Assembly (NCBI GenBank): GCA_047632435.1
Contig: JBLICU010000063.1
Coordinates: 1 to 20,624 of the forward strand
Length of the DNA: 20,624 nucleotides
Direction: 5' to 3'
DNA from: JAMZMI01 sp047632435
GTDB lineage: Bacteria; Bacteroidota; Bacteroidia; Cytophagales; Cyclobacteriaceae
The first letter of the stretch is position 1; each line of letters opens with the position of its first letter. The translations under genes were made by a program, and so were the position numbers. Positions 17,003-20,624 of the stretch are shown here, in pieces. The notes beneath the pieces are model-generated. The model did not search any database. It was not told where the DNA came from and saw only the letters and a list, made by a program, of their open reading frames with translations.

Positions 17003-17635
17003 ATGCATATTGAAATCGAAAATTTGGGTAAACGCTTTAACCGTGATTGGATCTTTAGAAATTTAAATCTGAAAATCGCTGAAGGTCAAAAAATAGCCAT
17101 CACAGGTAGAAACGGCTCTGGCAAATCCACATTACTTAAAATTCTAGGTTCGTATTCGCTACATACGGAAGGTGCCGTTTCATATTTAGATAAAGGTGTG
17201 AAATTGGCCGCAGACGATCTGCAGCTTAAAATGAATTTTGCAGCACCATATTTCAATTTAATTGAAGAATTCACACTGGCGGAACTTTTAGTTTTTCATC
17301 AAAAATTCAAAACTGCAAATTCAAATCTTGATGAAGTTTTGAAAAAGGCCGAGCTCTCAGATGCGAAAAACAAGTCCATCAAAGATTTCTCATCTGGCAT
17401 GAAACAACGCACCAAACTCATTCTTGCTTTTAGTTTTGATTCAGAAATCATCTTTCTGGATGAACCTACCTCAAATTTGGATGAATCCGGAATCTCCTTG
17501 TTTCAAAATATGGTTAAAATATGCGATCCGAAAAGAACAATCGTCATGGCTTCCAATCTTGCCCATGAGATTGAAATGTGTGAGGAAAAAATAATTTTGG
17601 AGAATTTCCAACCCAAATACAAGATATTGAGGTAA
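17003..17635 (+). CDS. Stand-alone ABC transporter ATP-binding protein
   Basis: This is a 210-residue ATPase. Walker A is GRNGSGKST at residues 35-43, the signature is SSGMKQR at 130-136, and Walker B is IIFLDEP at 149-155 with catalytic Glu154 and a following SNLD D-loop. The usual Gln of the Q-loop is not evident (NFAAPYFNLIEEFT), and the switch His is replaced by Asn185 in MASNLAHE. Substitutions of this sort occur in CcmA-like short ATPases. No permease gene is adjacent. It follows the HD gene by two bases. The partner and substrate are unknown; a haem-exporter or lipid-related role would be a guess. The annotation as an ABC ATPase is certain. Confidence 0.92.
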   Translation: MHIEIENLGKRFNRDWIFRNLNLKIAEGQKIAITGRNGSGKSTLLKILGSYSLHTEGAVSYLDKGVKLAADDLQLKMNFAAPYFNLIEEFTLAELLVFHQKFKTANSNLDEVLKKAELSDAKNKSIKDFSSGMKQRTKLILAFSFDSEIIFLDEPTSNLDESGISLFQNMVKICDPKRTIVMASNLAHEIEMCEEKIILENFQPKYKILR

Positions 17636-17652
17636 GACTCGTTAACACAGCG

Positions 17653-17695
17653 TAAACCTAGTTTATCAAATCTTCCGGATTAATAATTAGGTTTA
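17653..17695. repeat. Imperfect hairpin downstream of ABC ATPase
   Basis: TAAACCTA (17653-17660) and TAGGTTTA (17688-17695) are perfect complements. The interior also pairs in short segments (TTAT/ATAA and AATC/GATT) around a CTTCC apex. There is no T-run after it, so it is not a standard terminator. It may be a 3' end or leader structure, or a degenerate repeat. Confidence 0.4.
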
Positions 17696-17758
17696 ATTGT
17701 GAAAATCGAATATTTTTACGACACAAGTAATTTAAAAAAGTTAGAAACTAAAGAAAAC

Positions 17759-18223
17759 ATGAAAAAAATCACGCAATTATTAACAGCATTGGTGGTAAGC
17801 TCACTAATGATTTTTATCTCCTGCGGTGGCGGTGGTAATGACGATGGCGGTACTACAGATCCAAGAATAGAAATTGGAAACAATCTTGTAACTGTAGTTA
17901 CAGGAAATCCGGCAACTATAAAACTTGATGGTGCTGACAGAACTGAATGGGCTGGATTTAGCCTTACTTTCACTTTCAATGGCACTGACGGTGGATCATA
18001 CAGTGTAAGTGGTGTTCCTGACAATGCAGGATCAGCTGCCGTATGGGGTGAGCAGGCGGACAAGACATGGACATTCGACACTGACGGTGGTATAATTTTG
18101 AGAAGCGATAACGTTGATATGACTGCTGCAATTACTAGCGCTTCAGCAAGTCTTACATTTGACATCACTGGTTCCGCTGGAAGAGCATCTGCTTTTGATG
18201 GGACTTGGGTATTCACTTGGTAA
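17759..18223 (+). CDS. Gly-rich-tethered small lipoprotein, unknown function
   Basis: This is a 154-residue predicted lipoprotein. The signal has two Lys, a hydrophobic core and a lipobox ending FISC at Cys22. The Cys is followed by a flexible Gly/Asp tether (GGGGNDDGG), common on Bacteroidota lipoproteins. The remainder alternates short beta strands rich in Thr, Gly and Asp (LTFTFNGTDGGSYSVSG, SASASLTFDITGSAGR) and ends in WVFTW, suggesting a compact beta sandwich. A GTG-started longer frame from 17699 adds 20 polar residues before the signal and is rejected. A strong terminator follows 19 bases after the stop. A surface adhesin-like or carbohydrate-contacting role is conceivable but not shown. 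Confidence 0.78.
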   Translation: MKKITQLLTALVVSSLMIFISCGGGGNDDGGTTDPRIEIGNNLVTVVTGNPATIKLDGADRTEWAGFSLTFTFNGTDGGSYSVSGVPDNAGSAAVWGEQADKTWTFDTDGGIILRSDNVDMTAAITSASASLTFDITGSAGRASAFDGTWVFTW

Positions 18224-18242
18224 ATCAAATTAAGTAAAGAAT

Positions 18243-18276
18243 AAAAAAAGGAATGGCTTCTGTCATTCCTTTTTTT
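18243..18276 (+). terminator. Rho-independent terminator
   Basis: A 13-base-pair stem (seven A plus GGAATG pairing with CATTCC plus seven T) around loop GCTTCTGT follows the lipoprotein gene. The T-run on the plus strand makes it a clear terminator. The A-run on the left means it could also stop minus-strand transcription. Confidence 0.92.
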
Positions 18277-18298
18277 ATGCCATTTTTGCAGTACAAAC

Positions 18299-18796
18299 AT
18301 GTTTTATCAAGACAAATACTTCGATCAGGACAAAAACAGCATGCTCCGTGCTGCACAGGGTTTTGTAGAACCACAACTTTTGAACTACTGGGTGGAGAAA
18401 GCACTGAATTGCTACAATCAGAATGAAAATCCTATGGGGCTAGTGGATGACTTCATCCTTGAGCTGCAGGCTGTGACGGAATTTGATACTGAGTTTCTGG
18501 TAGAACTGTACACCCTACTGGCAGCCATCTACCGATTTAAGAAGGGAGATAACCAACTGGAGTTTATCTGGGACGGCAGAAGCCACTATGAAGTCTATGC
18601 CGAAAACTGGCGTTTGGCATTCGAAGAGTGGATGAATGTCTTTTGCAACCAACCCGAATTTTACCGAGCGATTATCAAGATCAGTGTTTTGAAATACAAC
18701 ACCAACAGTAAATTCCTTTTTTACGGCATGCGAAGAATCATCCTTTCACATTTCAATGTGGAGATTGGGAGGAATAGGATGCTTAGGAGTGCTTGA
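18299..18796 (+). CDS. Hypothetical cytosolic protein, 165 residues
   Basis: I do not recognise this protein. It has no signal peptide or membrane segment and is rich in aromatic and acidic residues, with a largely helical pattern (FVEPQLLNYWVEKALNCYNQ, VYAENWRLAFEEWMNVFCNQ). The ATG at 18299 lies only 22 bases after the terminator hairpin. CATTTTTG at 18281-18288 is a near match to the -7 box, so the transcript may be almost leaderless. Its last 14 bases overlap the last 14 bases of the convergent acylphosphatase gene. The frame is clean over its whole length, and the overlap does not disturb either product, which supports it as a real gene. Confidence 0.7.
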   Translation: MFYQDKYFDQDKNSMLRAAQGFVEPQLLNYWVEKALNCYNQNENPMGLVDDFILELQAVTEFDTEFLVELYTLLAAIYRFKKGDNQLEFIWDGRSHYEVYAENWRLAFEEWMNVFCNQPEFYRAIIKISVLKYNTNSKFLFYGMRRIILSHFNVEIGRNRMLRSA

Positions 18797-19055
18797 TTTC
18801 AAAGGATTTAAATCCCTCAAGTGATATCGAAATGTGTGTCACCTTAGTCACTTTTGCGAATTGAGGTCCTGTTTCACACCAAATCAGTAATTTCCTCACA
18901 TCATCGGCATCCCCCTCAGCATGAATGGTTACCGAACCATCTTGTTCATTTCGAACCCATCCAAAAACGCCCAATTCATCGGCTTTCTTTTTTGTAGAAA
19001 CCCTAAAAAAGACAACCTGAACCTTTCCTCTGCAGTTAATTTGAATGGCGTTCAT
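18783..19055 (-). CDS. Acylphosphatase
   Basis: This 90-residue cytosolic enzyme hydrolyses acyl phosphates to carboxylate and phosphate. The phosphate-binding loop at residues 10-18 reads GKVQVVFFR, with the catalytic Arg18. The catalytic Asn36 is in GWVRNEQDGSVTIHAEGD, and both essential residues are present. The loop differs from the usual GxVQGVxFR by Val for Gly at position 14. Length and domain order are normal for the family. It is a single gene whose end overlaps the convergent 165-residue protein by 14 bases. Confidence 0.93.
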   Translation of the reverse strand: MNAIQINCRGKVQVVFFRVSTKKKADELGVFGWVRNEQDGSVTIHAEGDADDVRKLLIWCETGPQFAKVTKVTHISISLEGFKSFEIKHS

Positions 19056-19229
19056 TTTTTAAAAGCTGTGTGACTACTCAGGTAGCGAAAGCGTGTTCTC
19101 ACTGTCGTAGGTACTTCATTTTTATAGCCACGGGTTTAAATCCGTGGCTATAAAAGCAATAATTCCAAAGCTTTAACAATATCAAGATTTAGTATTTGAG
19201 CAGTTACATGGCTTCTATAAATATTTTAT
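19056..19229. other. Intergenic region holding the palindrome
   Basis: This gap between two minus-strand genes contains the REP-like palindrome at 19120-19155. No coding frame was seen. Confidence 0.5.
19120..19155. repeat. REP-like palindromic element
   Basis: Perfect 14-base arms, TTTTATAGCCACGG and CCGTGGCTATAAAA, are separated by an 8-base centre GTTTAAAT. The element starts with Ts and ends with As on both strands, so neither strand carries the U-tract of an intrinsic terminator. GCCACGGrTTyAAyCCGTGGC-like palindromes resemble REP sequences that are mobilised by RAYT (IS200-like) transposases in Bacteroidota. This is recollection of the pattern, not a database match. It is the only copy in the window. 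Confidence 0.65.
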
Positions 19230-19577
19230 TTAGTGCGTCAAGCCGCATTCTTTGCAAAATTTCTTTTTCCCGTTTTTGTGTTTCTTTGGCGGTTTCTTAT
19301 GCCCAAAATACAAGGCGTCAGTATATTGAGGTTTCTCGGCGAGTTTAGCCTCTTTCCTTTTCTTTTTGGCCACCTTTTTCATTCGCTCTCGGAATTCAGC
19401 AACATCCGTGTCCTTTTTATTTTCTTTTTTTTTGAAAAATGAAAATTTTGTATCCTTTTCTGCTCGATAAACTGGCTTGGGTGCTTTAGGAGCTTCTACT
19501 TCGCGCGTATTTTGCGCAAAGGCTAACGTACAGCTGAAAATAAACAAAACCAGAAAAAAACACTTACGTATGTCCAT
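19230..19577 (-). CDS. Small secreted Lys-rich protein with C-terminal CxxC
   Basis: This is a 115-residue protein with a signal peptide (MDIRKC, hydrophobic core, cleavage near AFA-QNT). The ATG at 19577 is preferred because the longer frame from 19655 puts 26 unrelated residues before the signal. The mature part is strongly basic, with Lys-rich runs such as KKVAKKKRKEAK and KKPPKKHKNGKKK, and ends in FCKECGLTH (Cys108 and Cys111). I do not recognise the family. The charge suggests binding to nucleic acid, lipid A or another anionic envelope polymer, and the CxxC could bind metal or form a disulphide. It is divergent from the TPR protein at 19749. Confidence 0.72.
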   Translation of the reverse strand: MDIRKCFFLVLFIFSCTLAFAQNTREVEAPKAPKPVYRAEKDTKFSFFKKKENKKDTDVAEFRERMKKVAKKKRKEAKLAEKPQYTDALYFGHKKPPKKHKNGKKKFCKECGLTH

Positions 19578-19748
19578 AGATTGGAATTTCTTACTCAAAC
19601 GATATTCTACTACAATATTATATTCTGGTAAAATTCTTGGCGAAGATATTAGCAATAGGTGGGCTTGTCAAATACCTTACCCTTTTCACTTCCATCAAAT
19701 CAACCGAACTGCAATTAATTTGACATATTTGCGTTCACAATCGCAGGT

Positions 19749-20327
19749 ATGAAAAAAGCACTTTTCGGATTATCCCTTTTATCATGTATTACTGTTTTCT
19801 CTCAAATCGCAACAGAGGGACAGCTTTCTAAGCAAGTGGACTATGCGGTAGACTTGATGGAAAAAGGAGAATACCGTGAGGCAGATACTGAGTTTCGAGC
19901 AGTGATGGGTAATATGGAAACGCTTCCTTCAAACATTGCCTATTATTTTGGGCGAAATAGTTTCCATTTGGGCAAATACAAGCAGAGCATCAACTGGCTC
20001 AACAAATACATCCAGCTTAAAGGCACAAAAGGACGGTTTTATGAAAATGCTGTAAAATATCTCCAATTCGCAGAGGAAGAGTATCTGGCTTTAAGCCAAA
20101 AGGCGAAAATTGAAATGGAAAGCGAATTATCAAGTGGTGAATATGATTGTGGAGGGTTATCCAAAATGATTTGCCCGGTATGCCACGGTAACGGGGTGAT
20201 CATAAAAAAGGGCCCATTTGATCTCATTTATCAAACGTGCCCTTATTCTTTTGGGGAGTCTTTCCTCACCTGCGAGGAATACAATCTATTTATGCAAGGT
20301 TTACTTCCTCCGAAAGGCAAGAAATAA
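19749..20327 (+). CDS. Secreted TPR protein with a DnaJ-type CxxCxGxG knuckle
   Basis: The protein is 192 residues with a signal peptide of about 18 (MKKALF..., ending VFSQ). Residues about 28-115 form two to three TPR-like helical pairs (YAVDLMEKGEYREADTEFRA, AYYFGRNSFHLGKYKQSINW, FYENAVKYLQFAEEEYLAL). Residues 142-149 are CPVCHGNG, the zinc-binding CxxCxGxG repeat of DnaJ, but present once instead of four times. Further cysteines at 134, 164 and 174 could complete a metal site. The ATG at 19749 is followed by a normal signal sequence. It ends five bases before the convergent deoxyhypusine-synthase-like gene. The function is unknown; a role in protein assembly in the periplasm is a reasonable inference, as TPRs bind proteins. 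Confidence 0.75.
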   Translation: MKKALFGLSLLSCITVFSQIATEGQLSKQVDYAVDLMEKGEYREADTEFRAVMGNMETLPSNIAYYFGRNSFHLGKYKQSINWLNKYIQLKGTKGRFYENAVKYLQFAEEEYLALSQKAKIEMESELSSGEYDCGGLSKMICPVCHGNGVIIKKGPFDLIYQTCPYSFGESFLTCEEYNLFMQGLLPPKGKK

Positions 20328-20332
20328 ACTTA

Positions 20333-20624
20333 TTACCAGCCCAAAACATATCCAAAAATTAACGGCACTACTATCGTCGCATCTGATTCCACTATGAATT
20401 TGGGAGTATCAATATCCAATTTTCCCCAAGTGATTTTCTCATTAGGAACTGCGCCACTATAAGATCCGTAGCTGGTGGTAGAGTCAGAAATTTGGCAAAA
20501 ATAGCTCCAAAACGGAATAGATTCCATTTCTAAATCTTGATAAAGCATTGGCACTACACAAATCGGAAAATCACCTGCGATACCGCCACCAATTTGAAAG
20601 AATCCAATTCCCTTATCCTCAGCA
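20333..20624 (-). CDS. Deoxyhypusine synthase-like protein, C-terminal part
   Basis: This is the last 96 residues of a protein whose 5' part lies beyond the right edge. It carries the family pattern FQIGGG, then DLEMESIPFWSYFCQ, GSYSGAVPNEKITWGKLD (family: SDSGA...EAxSWGK), and a late ESDATIVVPLIFGYVLG. Classical deoxyhypusine synthases (DHS) form hypusine on eIF5A using a Lys in GGGxxKHH. Here the equivalent stretch reads GGGIAGDF, so that Lys is absent. Bacteria have no eIF5A, and this family is widespread in Bacteroidota without a settled substrate. The true reaction is therefore unknown; a polyamine-related role is suggested only by homology. Only five bases separate its end from the convergent TPR gene. 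Confidence 0.85.
   Translation of the reverse strand, partial: AEDKGIGFFQIGGGIAGDFPICVVPMLYQDLEMESIPFWSYFCQISDSTTSYGSYSGAVPNEKITWGKLDIDTPKFIVESDATIVVPLIFGYVLGW

Noticed and set aside
17699..17758. GTG-started extension of the Gly-rich lipoprotein
   Set aside because: It puts 20 charged residues before the signal peptide. The ATG at 17759 is the natural start.
17716..18300. Long minus-strand frame antisense to the Gly-rich lipoprotein
   Set aside because: It has low-complexity residues (Pro/Ser rich) of the kind produced by reading a biased gene backwards. It crosses the terminator, and the plus-strand gene has a lipobox and terminator.
19578..19655. Extended start of the Lys-rich secreted protein
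   Set aside because: It puts 26 residues before a good signal peptide that starts at the ATG at 19577.
1..20624. tRNA, rRNA, CRISPR, toxin-antitoxin or phage-defence loci
   Set aside because: I looked on both strands and saw no repeat-spacer pattern, cloverleaf-like 3' CCA context, transposase, or adjacent small toxin-like pair that I could support.

Overview
The window looks like a chromosomal segment of a Bacteroidota bacterium, probably a Cytophagales-type marine or soil gliding relative. The basis is the AT-rich sequence, the PorX regulator (a Bacteroidota type IX secretion regulator), several short lipoproteins whose lipobox ends in Ser-Cys or Ala-Cys, promoter boxes of the Bacteroidota TAnnTTTG type, and Bacteroidota-style housekeeping proteins. 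The genus assignment is inference. I saw no tRNA, rRNA, CRISPR array, prophage or complete insertion sequence.

Layout. 1-1242 (minus) is the N-terminal part of a CcoI/FixI-type copper P-type ATPase that runs off the left edge. 1243-1662 has no convincing gene. 1663-2025 is an isolated C-terminal piece of an M3-family oligopeptidase, most likely a gene remnant. 2144-4407 is a two-gene unit: a lipoprotein with a HEGYPGHH zinc site, and an overlapping zinc-free quinone oxidoreductase-like dehydrogenase. 4488-5072 is a small lipoprotein. 5301-6470 (minus) is an MFS permease, divergent from valS (6700-9372). 9388-10398 (minus) is an HTH regulator, divergent from two envelope proteins (10630-11730 and 11782-12363). 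A repeated TTTGCA palindrome lies in that divergent gap.

The central block is a minus-strand operon read porX (15621-14071), tsaE (14074-13649), then ald (13641-12415). It ends at a strong hairpin terminator shared with the convergent envelope gene. Divergent from porX, an HD-domain phosphohydrolase (15774-17000) is followed two bases later by a stand-alone ABC ATPase (17003-17635). A Gly-rich lipoprotein (17759-18223) ends in a textbook terminator, and a 165-residue unknown protein follows. That protein overlaps a convergent acylphosphatase tail to tail.

The right end holds a near-perfect 14-bp-arm palindrome of the REP type (19120-19155). Next come a Lys-rich secreted protein with a C-terminal CxxC and a divergent secreted TPR protein with a single DnaJ-type CxxCxGxG knuckle. 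At the right edge is the C-terminal end of a deoxyhypusine-synthase-like protein that lacks the catalytic lysine.

Most of the window is ordinary core genome. The best second-look items are the lysine-less deoxyhypusine synthase homologue, the REP-like palindrome, the TTTGCA operator cluster, the peptidase remnant, and the paired secreted cysteine-motif proteins. I found no clear multi-gene novel defence or mobile system.
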